From: Clonostachys chloroleuca
Lineage: Eukaryota > Ascomycota > Sordariomycetes > Hypocreales > Bionectriaceae
Assembly: GCA_037952775.1 (NCBI GenBank)
Contig: JBANAY010000003.1
Span: 20,274,001-20,338,000, forward strand
Reading direction: 5' to 3'
DNA: 64,000 nucleotides
Part shown: piece after piece, positions 1 through 9,989 of the stretch
How the letters are laid out: each line of letters starts with the position of its first letter
How positions within the stretch are numbered: the first letter of the stretch is position 1
Made by a program: the position numbers and the translations under genes
Notes under the pieces: model-generated
Database searches by the model: none
Seen by the model: the letters and a program-made list of their open reading frames with translations, nothing else
What the model was told of the DNA's origin: nothing

Positions 1-289
1 CACGTGGGAGACAAATAATTGCACAAAAAGGAAGGGATGTATTGATAAATATATAAATGCTCCCCCATGAGTGGCTTACATCATTGAAGGCCTTTTTTCA
101 CAGTTGTTTCTGCTGTCTATTTGGAAATAGACAACAGCTAGGGATAAGTTAGAAAGGTAAAGCCTAAACGAGATCCTCCCCGTAGTCATTTCTGCTTATG
201 TGACTACCCATCCAATTGTGTCGCCGGTAGACTGGCACATGTGTCTCTTGACCGACACTGATAGAATTGATTTATCATTTGTTAGCGGC
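1..289. other. Gene-free left edge
   Basis: No coding frame, RNA gene or repeat is recognisable here. This is the sequence immediately downstream of the minus-strand gene ending at 290, so it probably holds that gene's 3' untranslated region. Confidence 0.5.
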
Positions 290-721
290 TCAGAGGGCTT
301 CCTTGTCATCTTTCTGTTCCCTCAACTTTCGCGATTCGAGCCAAGTTTCCATGACTGTCTTTAGATCAGAGCTAGTCAGTGGCCCCAAAACCATTATGCT
401 GCCATCAAGCAACGTGTTCTTATCAGCAAGCACCAGGGGGATCGGGGCCTGTATCCCCTGGTTTTGGGGCTCTGCCGCGTGCTTTGCTGCGGTACCTGCT
501 GCCAAGTGAACACCTCTCAGAAAAAGCGAGTCCTTCTCAATCTTGATATCCTTAAACACATCTCTGTTTGAGTAATCTGCGTTCGCTTGATGCGTGATAG
601 GGGTTTGATTCACAAGTATTTCTCCTTGAAGAAATTTACCAGACTGGGGATGTATTATCAGCTGCTGCGACATGGCGGTTTCGGGTGCCGGTGCCGGTGC
701 CGGTGTCTGGTAGGTCGACAT
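290..721 (-). CDS. Hypothetical protein, 143 aa, orphan
   Basis: This is a single-exon minus-strand frame. I chose the ATG at 719-721, giving a protein that begins MSTYQTPAPAPAPET, because the 35 codons added by an upstream ATG at 826 have no protein-like composition. After a short Pro/Ala repeat (residues 7-14) come a central mixed region containing QQLIIHPQSGKF and a charged C-terminus rich in Lys, Glu and Asp (KLREQKDDKEAL). There is no signal peptide, membrane segment or family motif that I recognise. The balanced composition suggests a real cytoplasmic or nuclear protein, but a spurious frame cannot be excluded. The nearest neighbour is a decayed biosynthetic reductase, so this may be accessory sequence. 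Confidence 0.45.
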   Translation of the reverse strand: MSTYQTPAPAPAPETAMSQQLIIHPQSGKFLQGEILVNQTPITHQANADYSNRDVFKDIKIEKDSLFLRGVHLAAGTAAKHAAEPQNQGIQAPIPLVLADKNTLLDGSIMVLGPLTSSDLKTVMETWLESRKLREQKDDKEAL

Positions 722-1789
722 GGTTAAGATGGTTGTTGATTTGAGTGCAGTTGTGGTGGCTTGAAGTCTGGTTAATATCTGTCCGTTCCAAATAGAAAAG
801 AATGTATACCAAGGTAGGGGAAACATAATCGAAGATACCTAGGTACAGGGCTCTTTTATATTCGCTGGGGATGACAAAACTCAACTCCTTGACCACCAAA
901 CTTATTCTCTGACTCGTCAGATGAACACAGCGCCATCTATGAACTCCATACAATAGAATTGTTCGCTGCCACACTACGCATTCATCCCTCGTGTTGGCGA
1001 GTGAATGACCTTGCAAAGGCTTGTATTTTTCTGGGGAGGTATTTTTTTCTTCTTCAAGCATTCCTAAGCCCAAAAATAAAATCCACCCCTGAGACGCCGC
1101 AGCAATGAAACGAACAAAAGACAGAGAAACTCGTCTCGGGCGTTTCAAACATCAACACGGCCTTGGTCAACGCATGTGTGGAGTCATTGTGCGGTTTCTG
1201 AAGCTTTCAAGCTGCTGCCATGCCGCCATAGAGGCTAGGTAGCGGATTCTATCTCTATAGCATCACATTCGTGAGGCATCCTTGTACAACTGGTAGTTTC
1301 ACGCGATTGGAATTCCAGTCATTTTCTCCAAGGCACAAAGGATGAGCTGAGAATTTCTTCTTGTTGCACAAGCAAGGCCAACGCTGGCTCGAGCGGGGCG
1401 GATGAGCGTCGTATGTCAAGATAGAGATCAAAGACTTAAAAATACACCCTAAGCAAGATCGCCTGGCTCCGTTGTTCCTCGGAATTTTTCTAAAACGAAC
1501 TGATCATGGGTGACCTTGAGGGGCATATTTCCTGTTTATTCCAACCCCCTCCCCAAACAAACAAACCATTATCTTCTTGTGCCATGCTTTCATACGGCAT
1601 GAATGAGCGCGTTATGGCTGCATCACGAGCAGTCGATGACACCAACAGTCGCATGTTGATTCCCATCAAACCTGTCTTATTTCGTCGAATTACATCTCTC
1701 ATGCTCAGGTACCTATTCATACCTGGCTACGTAACACACTCCGACTGCCCACGGCATTCATCTATTTGAGCCTATCATCGTGATAGCTA
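722..1789. other. Intergenic, no recognised gene
   Basis: Overlapping short frames on both strands (for example 1148-636 minus and 1506-1769 plus) have no family resemblance and no splice-compatible continuation. I see no tRNA or repeat. The stretch lies between the start of the orphan gene and the 3' end of the reductase remnant. Confidence 0.5.
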
Positions 1790-2325
1790 TTAACTTCTAT
1801 CATTTCTTTTGAATTTCCATTGATTTAACCAGGCTCTCATGGCCTCTCCGTCAATCGGCTGTAACTGCTTCATCGTTAGGCTGACCTCGGTCCCGTTGTT
1901 GGTGGCATAGACAATCTGCCTCTTCTTGCAAGATTCTGCGTCCGCAGCCAATCCTTGGTAAAATTCCGGAAGTCTCAGCACAGGAAACTTCTCGAGGTCT
2001 GTTACTTGATCGTTTAATATCTTGAGCCAATCTTGAAAAGGTACTGCTCTGGTCATAGCAGGCTTCCGCGCCTCTTGTAGTTCCGTAACAAGGTCATCCC
2101 ATTTGCCCAGGCGAGGATTACGAGGTTATAAACAAGCGAAGAGGCACCTCGCTTATATTCATACTGAACAATCTCGCTGATGATTTGGGACAACTTGTCA
2201 ACCGGTACCCAGTCGATCATATTCATGGAGTCAGGGAGACATCCCAGCGCCTTGGATGTTTTTATGAGTGTAGGCAGCCACTCTGTTCTGTGCCACTCTC
2301 CCCCATTTTCAGACAACAGACATAT
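1790..2325 (-). pseudogene. Decayed C-terminus of an adenylate-forming (NRPS-like) reductase
   Basis: Two adjoining minus-strand frames together match the end of the NAD-binding thioester-reductase domain of fungal adenylate-forming or NRPS-like reductases. The upstream frame carries GGEWHRTEWLPTLIKTSK, then IDWVPVDKLSQII and VYNLV. These are the family's R-x-EW-x-P-x-L and DW-x-PVD-x-L signatures. Right after VYNLV (about 2105-2108) the frame breaks. Moving one base restores the expected N-P-R-L-x-KWDDLV continuation and runs into the second frame (MTRAVPFQDWLKIL to the stop at 1790). One base therefore appears to have been lost. Adenylation, carrier and most reductase sequence is missing, and a TAG at 2326-2328 lies directly upstream in frame. 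This is a relic of a secondary-metabolism gene, about 270 nt from a divergent NAD(P)-binding gene. Confidence 0.72.
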
Positions 2326-2590
2326 CTACCATTTAGGCAAGGTAGCTCAGAAGTTGTTTTTAGGTAGGCAGTTGTTGCGCAGCAGATACGTGCAACCGCA
2401 TATGCAGTGCGGCATGGCTCCCAATGGCGATTGTTAATTATGTCTCATCCTCCTGCCTAAAACAAGCAGCCTAATAAAACATTAGCCAACCGGCTCAATC
2501 TTCCCCGCAGTGTGACATCAACATGAACGCAGAAGTAACACAACACCAAAGATCCCTCGCGCCCTGACCACTTCTCGCGTATCTTGAGAA

Positions 2591-3368
2591 ATGAAGGTGA
2601 TTATTACCGGATCGACTGGTCTCGTGGGCAGCGCCGTCATTCGCGAGGCCATCGCGAATGACAGCATCACACACGCGTTTGTCCTCTCGAGAAAGGATCT
2701 TCCCAAGGAGATTAGCGACAATGCCAAGGTCACCGTGATTCCTCACGCCGACTTCTCCGCGTACCCGGAAGATCTGCTCACTCAGCTTGCCGGGTGTGAG
2801 GCTTGCATCTGGTGCGTCATCGCGAGAGACAAATCCATTCAACTGCTGACGATTTGTGTCCAGGGCCATTGGCGGACGCGCCACCCAATTTCCCGATCTC
2901 GACACGTACCGAAAGGTGTCTGTGGACTACACACTCGCAGCTGCTCGCGCGTTCAAGCAGCATCTCGCGCCGGCATTACCAGACAATCAGCGTTTTCGGT
3001 TCGTGTTCTGCAGTGGCATGCTTGCGGAATGGGATCAACAAAAGTCCCTCATATTCATGGCCGATACTCGGCTCGTCAAGGTATGTGACTCGAGGCTCAA
3101 TCCATCGTTCTAGTACTGACAGAGTCTACAGGGTCAAGTTGAGAAAGGCTTGTGTGATCTTGCGGATAAAGAAGGTCGATTTGATGCCTTTTGCGCGCGG
3201 CCGAGCGGCATACTGGCTTCAAATGTCGGCACGCTCGGAAAGCTCGCAGGCAAACTGTACGGCGCGATCCAGGTCCAGGATCTTGCCAAAGCATTGGTTT
3301 ACATTGCGTTGAACGGAGCGGAGAAGCAGATTATCGAAGCTGGAGAGTTGGCGCCTTTGCATAAATAA
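2591..3368 (+). CDS. NAD(P)-binding Rossmann-fold protein (atypical SDR, NmrA/HTATIP2-like)
   Basis: There are three exons, 2591-2811, 2864-3080 and 3132-3368, giving 224 aa. The donors are GTGCGT and GTATGT and the acceptors CAG and ACAG. The phases fit, and the first junction makes CIW-AIGGRA. The protein starts directly at the nucleotide-binding strand, with ITGSTGLVGSAV (GxTGxxG) at residues 5-16. A second strand follows (VTVIPHADF), then the CIWAIGGRA turn at the end of the fourth strand and FVFCSGM. This order fits small atypical short-chain dehydrogenases that sense or bind NAD(P)H. No classical YxxxK pair stands out, so catalysis is uncertain. There is no signal peptide, so it is probably cytosolic. 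It is divergent from the reductase relic and could once have belonged to the same metabolic cluster; that link is inference. Confidence 0.8.
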
Positions 3369-4445
3369 TACGCTCGGCTATCTCCTTCAAACGAGCCGCT
3401 AATTTAGTACCGCATCTATGGCGTGTTCAGGCGACCCGATGGTCCTTGTGAAATTGAGGCATGATGCAACATGAACGGTGCGCATTTGGAATTACTAGCC
3501 ACCACGGCTCTCTGATATTGATGCAACTGCTTTGTCTCTGGTTAGGAATACCGCCAGGCTCAGCTTTCTTTCACCTCACACCCAAAGCAAAGCCCGCGCA
3601 TATACTCCATAATCTATCGTTTCAGCCTTTGATATTCGAGGTAGCATTGCGGCCCAAATCCTATGACTTCGGGAGTCCACCAACTGGATCGACGCAACCA
3701 ATGCACGGCCTCTCTCACCGTTGATACCCATGAGGCTGTCATTTTACCACACCGTAATTCTAAGCAATTAATAGCAGGTGCTATGTCAAGGGCGAAACGC
3801 GAGGGTTGCCATACCGAATCACAACTGAGCGAGCAATTGCATGCGCGAGCCCGCTTACTAATCGGCCAGCGTGGTGAGAGGCTACCATCGAGGTCGAGGA
3901 GGATTTGAGGGATCTTCCAGGGTAATGATTCTCGATTACTTGTCTGCATTGTGTCAGCGGCCCGAGAGGCGAAGGCACGGGGCGCACGGCACGCTGACAC
4001 AATTCTACGGCACAGATCGTATAGCGATAAATTGGATCTCGCTTACATTTCTCGCGCGCCGATTACATGCCCAGATGTAGTCAGCGATCTGTTAGGCTGG
4101 TTGTCAGTAATATGCTTAATTTCACCTTTCCGGGGCTCGGGTTGCAGATCTCCCAGAGTTTGCCGAGGAGGCAAGATGGTCAGCCAGCATTGATAACTCC
4201 TTCCTCCAGGAGCTCCCGAGGATTCCGGACCTAGCCAGGTGTCTGTTTGCTCGGATTGTGACGCTGGTGAAGTTGATGCTTTTGATGTAGGTAAGAAACA
4301 GAAGGACGAAAAGTATATAATCACCAGTCCTCTGCCCCTACTTGGAGCTCTGATACTTCACTCATCCAGTAGTTAAACAACCCACTCAAAGAATCACATA
4401 TCATCACCATCTCGAGTCTCTGGAAGTCCCAAAGTATCAGTCAAT
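3369..4445. other. Intergenic with the promoter of the next secreted-protein gene
   Basis: No gene is recognised. Short frames on both strands (such as 4000-3614 minus) lack family signals. The right end is promoter-like, with a TATATAA at 4314-4320, about 126 nt before the next start codon, followed by an A/C-rich leader. Confidence 0.5.
4314..4320 (+). promoter_or_regulatory. TATA box of the 206-aa secreted-protein gene
   Basis: TATATAA lies about 126 nt upstream of the ATG at 4446. The spacing and the A/C-rich leader between them fit a fungal TATA-type promoter. Confidence 0.55.
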
Positions 4446-5313
4446 ATGAACTCAATCAAGAACATCGCTTTCTTCGGCCTCATGGGAGGTGCTCTGGCAA
4501 TCCCTAAGCCCACCAACGGTCAAAGCCACACCAAGATCAACTACCCAACCGACGTTGGCTGCGGTGAAGTCAATGTCTTCTACACGTATGTCAGCTTGCA
4601 GATTTCTAATTTAAGTAAACTCCAACTCACACACATACAGTGGATTCCCGGCCCACCACCAAATGGTTATCGACCAAGGATACAATGTGACTGCGGTTGA
4701 TATTTCACTACGTAACGAAGCTGCCAACCTCGTCAAGGCCGGATTCAATGTCTACGGTATGGCTTCAGCCCCATTAGGCAAAAAAAAAAAAAAAGAAAGA
4801 AAAAAAAACATGAAATCTTACAATATAATCAGTCCTCTTCCAGGGCCCTGACCAGCCCGTGTCCAACATCGCTGACCGTATGGCGGGAACCCAATGGGGC
4901 ATTGATGCTGTTGGCTGGGGTCAGCGAGGCGCCGGCAACCCTGAAGTTACCTACCGATTCGAGGGTAAGAACGCTATCTCTGATTCTACCTCTATGCTTA
5001 CTAACTCTATGAAACGCAGATAACCTTCACCAATACCGGGAATCTGCACCTTTGACACCGACTGTCTTCAATTGGGGTCCGAATACCCTGTCTGAGTCCA
5101 TCACCCACCGCGTTCCTCTCAATGAGGACTGTACCGACAACCCCGGCAAGCTCCTCGTAAGTACCTTGCTACCGACGACAATGATAGACGTGAGGCTAAT
5201 AGGCTACCTTTCCAAAGGCCTACGAGGAGATCTGTGACCCGACACTTTGCGAGAAGATCACCGTCGTCCTCAATGGAAGTCTAGAGGACCTTCTCAAGGG
5301 CCCCAACCCGTAA
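4446..5313 (+). CDS. Predicted secreted protein of unknown family, 206 aa
   Basis: There are five exons: 4446-4585, 4641-4756, 4833-4964, 5020-5156 and 5218-5313. All phases agree and the total is 206 codons plus a stop. For intron 2, the CAG at 4830-4832 was used because the later CCAG would bring TGA into frame. That intron carries long A runs. Residues 1-18 look like a signal peptide (NIAFFGLMGGALA). The mature part has four cysteines (39, 167, 181, 186), an FYTGFPAHHQMV segment near residue 50, the aromatic GTQWGIDAVGWGQRG (104-118) and VFNWGP (145-150). I do not recognise the family. A perfect GTAAGT directly spans the stop codon, so an alternative C-terminal exon is possible. The location next to other secreted proteins fits an effector-like role, which is inference. 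Confidence 0.75.
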
Positions 5314-6265
5314 GTTTATTCTGCAAACATAGGCTGAGTGGATCTGAACTTCAGCCTAGCCGTGAATAGAGGCTTAGGAGGGTTGAAGAGATTGAGGCTC
5401 AAACCCAGGGAATCGTTCCTCGGAAGAAATGATGCGAAACGCGGGGTTTGTTCATGCTGAATCTAGGGGGAAGTCAACTAAAAACTAAACTCAATAGCCA
5501 CAAGAAGTGATATTATATAAAAGCTTTATCTTCTATCATGAGTGTTTGAATATTAAGCATATCCCAGATGTATGATCGAGGATGTAACGAAACGGGAAAA
5601 GAGTTCCAGTGGCATGGACCTAATGTCTATGTTGCGGCTTGAAGGCCAGGCATTGAGTCAATCGAGCCAGAGCAGGAACGTAACTTATTTTTATCTGCAT
5701 TATAGAATGGATCTAAGTCAGTACAGTTTATCTATTTTCCAAATCGTTCCAGCTAGTAGTTCCAACATATACTCTGCTATTGATTAATATATATGGCCCT
5801 TGTGATGCCGGCCGAAGAGTTTCCCTTGGGAACTGGCAGTTTCCGAAGAGGGATATCCCGACATTGTGAGGCACTGCAGGGTCAGCGCTCCTTTCAATGT
5901 GTCAGTGACAGATTTCCGACTGTGAATTCATTTTCACCCTTCATAATTCTCTAGGGTGGTCTCTAAACGAGATTGGGTATGTGAAGCTAGGAGCAGATGT
6001 CATTACTGAACGTGTTTCTACACTGTCTATGATAAATCTCCTGGTAAGGCACTAAAATTGAATACTTACAGAAATTTATGCCTGAACCGCTCCTGAACTT
6101 AAAGTATAACACCATCCAAGCCGAGGTGCGGTCGAGGCTGGAATAAATCTCCCAGGTAGCGGGTCCAGCCATCACGTGGAAGCCCAGTTTGTCATGGAGA
6201 TCCCTAATAGCCTGCCTGCTGCCAAACAATTTGGTTTCCAGCCCAGGCCCTTCAATTGAGAAATA
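5314..6265. other. Intergenic between convergent genes
   Basis: This AT-leaning stretch holds the two 3' ends. A short minus-strand frame at 6229-5987 lies just downstream of the lysozyme-like gene but has no recognisable family and no good splice link to it. No repeats were seen. Confidence 0.45.
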
Positions 6266-7343
6266 TTACAGGTCACCAATGGTGGTCTTGTTGCAAGGGG
6301 ACCTGTTTCCGGACCATCCCATGACACGGTTGGCGATGTCGCTGGAGTAGCAAGCGTTGGCTCGTCCCTTGCCCAAGTTTCCGCTCTCGGGCATGACACC
6401 GGAGTTGTAGTAGAGAGCGCCCTTATAGTACTTGCTGACGTCGGAGGCGCCGGCCTTTTCGTTGACGCACTGCATGAATCCATCGGAGGTGGTGATACCG
6501 AGACCATCAGTAATCATACCTGTCACAAATGTTGTTAGAACTGGAGTCGTCAACTGCTAGAGGCAAAGAGGGGGCATACCGATGATCTGCTCATCAGGGC
6601 AAGGCTCAAGTATCGCGACACCGGCGTCGGGGTCGTTGCAGGTGAAGCTGCCGTTGAAGCACTGCAGCAGACCGGGGTTGCGGATCTTCTCGTTGGGAGA
6701 GGTGGACGTCTTGACACGGACACATCCGGCAGACTCCTGGAAGACTGCGGCGAGGAGGAAACGCTCATCGAGGTTGGCCTGGGCGGCACCCGACTTGATG
6801 GAGGACTTGAGAACCGCGTTCTCGGCCTCACTGTTGGGCGCAATGGACAGGCCGTTGCAAGCACCCTCGTTGAGAGCAATGTTGCGAGTCCAGCTAAAGA
6901 TGGGATAAGCATACCCAACTTGAAACCGGGGATTTTAGAATGTGGGTTCCATAAACTTACAGGGTCTCGAAATCCGCCCACTCAGCGATATCGGGCCAGC
7001 CCTGGGCGACGGTTCCATCTCCCTTGTAGTTCTTGTACTCGGTAGGCGCAGGTCCGGAGGCGCTGGTGGTGGAAGAGGCACTGCTGGAGCTGGCGGCAGG
7101 AGAGCTGGCGGGAGAGCTTGCAGGAGAGGAGACGGCAGAGGAGACAGCGACGGAGCTGGCCGAGGGGGTCAGGGAGATGGAAGCAGAAACCACAGGGCGG
7201 CTAGTGGGAGTGCCGACAATGGTGTTGGTGGGAGTCACAACTTGGGAGCTGGGGCGATGGGAGTGGTGGCCACCGCAAGGCTTGGCCTGGGCAAGACTAA
7301 GAAGACCGCCGGCGGCGAAGACGAAGGGAATAGCAACGACCAT
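6266..7343 (-). CDS. Secreted lysozyme/SLT-fold protein with Ser/Thr-rich linker
   Basis: There are three exons (7343-6961, 6893-6580, 6519-6266) with consistent phases, giving 316 aa. A signal peptide (about residues 1-20, ending AQA) is followed by a CGGHHSH segment, then a Ser/Thr/Pro/Ala-rich, probably O-glycosylated linker to about residue 100. The globular part carries the landmarks of lytic-transglycosylase-like lysozyme folds: FQESAGC with candidate catalytic Glu181, NPGLLQC (200-206; the G-L-x-Q signature), DGFMQC (245-250) and YYKGALYYNSG (263-273; like A-YN-x-G). Several cysteines suggest disulphides. The probable substrate is a cell-wall polymer such as peptidoglycan or chitin, acted on outside the cell. 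The start at 7343 was chosen because the signal peptide follows immediately; an ATG at 7427 would add an unrelated leader. Confidence 0.72.
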
Positions 7344-7462
7344 GGTTGCGATTGAAATGAATGTGGTTGAATGAATGAATGAATCGGTAAAAGGATGCGA
7401 AAGCCTGCCTTTGATAATGATAAACAATCAGATATCGGCAAGAGTGAGCCGTCCTGTCATGG

Positions 7463-7469
7463 TTATATA
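7463..7469 (-). promoter_or_regulatory. TATA box of the lysozyme-like gene
   Basis: On the minus strand TATATAA lies about 120 nt upstream of the start codon at 7343. This is the same architecture as at the other secreted-protein genes in the first 18 kb. Confidence 0.5.
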
Positions 7470-9394
7470 TCGAGGCCATCCTGATGTTTAGGCTTGTGGA
7501 TCAAGCTCCCAATGATCCGATCGACCTGGCTTGTGCTGAATAACGTCTCGTTTCACTATTGCTAAAGAGGATAGTCGAACATCCTCGGAATCCTACTGGA
7601 TCAACACGTGTAGCACTTGAGTCCTGATTGTATGGGAGCCGAGCCCCAAAATCAAGATCAACAGGCCCTGTGCCTGACTTGAGACCGGCACATCAACGCA
7701 ACTTTTAACTGGCTGTGGCCCGAAGCTAAAACTAAATATAGGAGACCCCATGTGCTTGGAATACCTTCTAATAGGGCAAGCTATGTGCTAGACAGGGATG
7801 ACCCTGATTGTTCCCCGCCGCTGTGGCCGACGATGGCTCCCCAAGCTCAATGCTCGGGTTATTTGTTTAATGAGGCGAGCAATCACTGAGTCGGCTTCTC
7901 TGGAGGCAATTTGAACATCCTTGGACCAAGAGGAGAAAGTATGACAAACGATGCATATTCCCGCCTGCCTAGTAAACTCCTGTGGCAACGCCTTTGTTAC
8001 AAAACTCTCAACCAGGATGTTGATTGGGAGAGGAACGACTACACACGTCTCCAAAAGCCTCCGATCCGGCAATAAACAAAGAAAATCCTTTGGCGATCCC
8101 GAAATCTTCGCAAAGATGCATAAAAACATGATCTTTTTCTCCGAGCTGCCCACTCTCATGTATTCAGGATCCCAATTAAAGGGGTGTTGCGCCTGGACTC
8201 AGTTTGTCCATCAAACAAACAACAGCCAGCGGCGACTAGTGCTGGAAGAAGTTCATATTTACTCCCGCAATTCCTACTGATGTTATGTGGAGGAACGTTT
8301 GTTCCTTCCCACCTTGATTCTGCATAATATGCACGAATTAATGTGCCCGCATACCACACCTCTGTCTCCTCGCCGCAGAGCCAACGCGAAGAGCATCACC
8401 GCAATTCGGATGACCACCCACTATGATGTTTCATTTATCTAACATCTGGAGTGACTTTCCAGAAGCTAGCAGCCGGCCGGCTTCGCATACTAGCAGGTGA
8501 GCGTTTGGCAACAACCGGATCCAAAGCCAGTTGTTCTCGGCCCCGCATTGTTTGAGTTAGTATCTTGGAACAGTTTGCTTGCTCTAGACTCCTGTTTGGT
8601 TTCACGAATCTGCCCATGGCAGACTCAACAAGTGCAGATCTTTCGCCTCCGCTGACAAATGCCGACGGGATTCTCTCCACGAGGGTTTAATTAAGTTGGG
8701 ATGAACCCAGCAAAGCTCGCTTGCCGAATTTGATCCTACACATTGACCTCCGATACTTCCTTCTACCAATCGTTGTCAAGATGTTCCCCCTTTAACATCA
8801 TCCTAGTTCATTCTCTTCCCTAAATCGGACTTCTTAATCATCATTTTTACTCAGACCCGCGAGGGCACACGTGATTTTCAAGGAGAAATCGAAGCATGCT
8901 CATCTTTGTTTGGCGTGTGGTTCTACATGTAAACGGCTAAACGAATTTGGAAAGCGTCGCCCGTCATGGTTGGAGGTATCTAGCTAAATCGAACAATAGT
9001 AATACTGGTATACCTGGCTTGAACTTGTATCATTTGATGCACCATCTTGTTTAGGCGTAGGTTTAAACACGTGATGACTGGATACATCTGTCAAAGCTAC
9101 CACGTGTATTTGGTTTTTTGGTTTTTTTTTTCAATCAGGTTTCCGTTTTCCATCTTCTTTGCTTGTCAACTTTCATTGAAGATCAAATACAATCGATCGA
9201 GTTCTTTTTTCCCCTGCTTTACTCGAAAGCTTAGAACGTAGCAGAAAGTAGTTAGGTGGCGAGTGAACATGGCCCACGGATTTGATTCAAGGTAGAGTAC
9301 AAAGCCACTTGCCAAACGCCCATTCGTTCCGATATGAACCCTGCCCCAGGACCTTGGTGATTGATTGTAGCTATCTCGCAAACTCCGCTTCTTC
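7470..9394. other. Intergenic, gene-poor
   Basis: About 1.9 kb without a supportable gene. Frames at 8159-7788 minus, 8280-7951 plus and 8680-8435 minus overlap one another and show no motif. A T-rich tract lies near 9110-9215. No inverted repeats were noticed. Confidence 0.45.
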
Positions 9395-9832
9395 CTAAAG
9401 ACAGATTCCTCGGCAGTCACTTCCTCCTTGATTGGGATCGCAGTCGTCCCACGGCATATCGTAACACTTCTCCGGCGCAGGGCAATCATCGTCTGCGATG
9501 CCTCCACACAGGCGAAGACCTTGGTAACCGTTTAGGAGACAGATGCCAGGCTTGTCGGCGATATTTGGAGGATCGCGAGGATCCTGCGCGCACTCATATC
9601 CCTTGTCACAGCGCTTAGCAATGCTCGAGTAGCCGCCGCAAATTGGGAAGTCGTTATTCGAGACACAATGGCCCAGGCACCTGTCCAGATTGGTGCAATC
9701 GCTCTTGTTAGGGATGCAGTGCGTTCCCGGCCTGCAGGGGGCGATCTTCAAGCCGCATGGCTGGACGGGGATTTCTGCCGCTGCCAGACCAGTTGCGGCG
9801 AGCAGGATGGTGGTTATCGAAGGAACTCTCAT
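9395..9832 (-). CDS. Small secreted cysteine-rich protein, 145 aa, 16 Cys
   Basis: This is a single exon. A clear signal peptide (MRVPSITTILLAATGLAAA) is followed by about 126 residues with sixteen cysteines, an even number consistent with full disulphide pairing. The cysteines fall into repeated blocks: CRPGTHCIP with RCLGHC, then CGGYSS with RCDKGYECA, then CGGIADDDC with EKCYD, and a terminal DCRGICL. The blocks share a C-x-GG ... C-x-x-G-x-x-C flavour, which suggests tandem small disulphide modules. I do not recognise a named family. Size, cysteine content and secretion are typical of fungal effector candidates, although function cannot be read from the sequence. Confidence 0.82.
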   Translation of the reverse strand: MRVPSITTILLAATGLAAAEIPVQPCGLKIAPCRPGTHCIPNKSDCTNLDRCLGHCVSNNDFPICGGYSSIAKRCDKGYECAQDPRDPPNIADKPGICLLNGYQGLRLCGGIADDDCPAPEKCYDMPWDDCDPNQGGSDCRGICL

Positions 9833-9981
9833 GAAGTAGGTGGTAGACAGACGTGATCGAGATTTCTGAGGCTTGTCGTGCGTTGTGAGATGATGTATGC
9901 GAGGGACTCGAAGCTGATACGTGGTGAGGCAGAAAGATGCCTGGAACCGGGCTGAGGCTTGGCTGAGATGACAGAAGGGTT

Positions 9982-9989
9982 TATATAGA
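9982..9989 (-). promoter_or_regulatory. TATA box of the cysteine-rich protein gene
   Basis: TATATAAA on the minus strand, about 150 nt upstream of the start codon at 9832. Confidence 0.5.

Noticed and set aside
636..1148. 170-codon minus-strand frame overlapping the orphan gene
   Set aside because: No motif and it overlaps a better-composed frame; includes a Thr-Gly repeat that is only the other frame of the Pro/Ala repeat.
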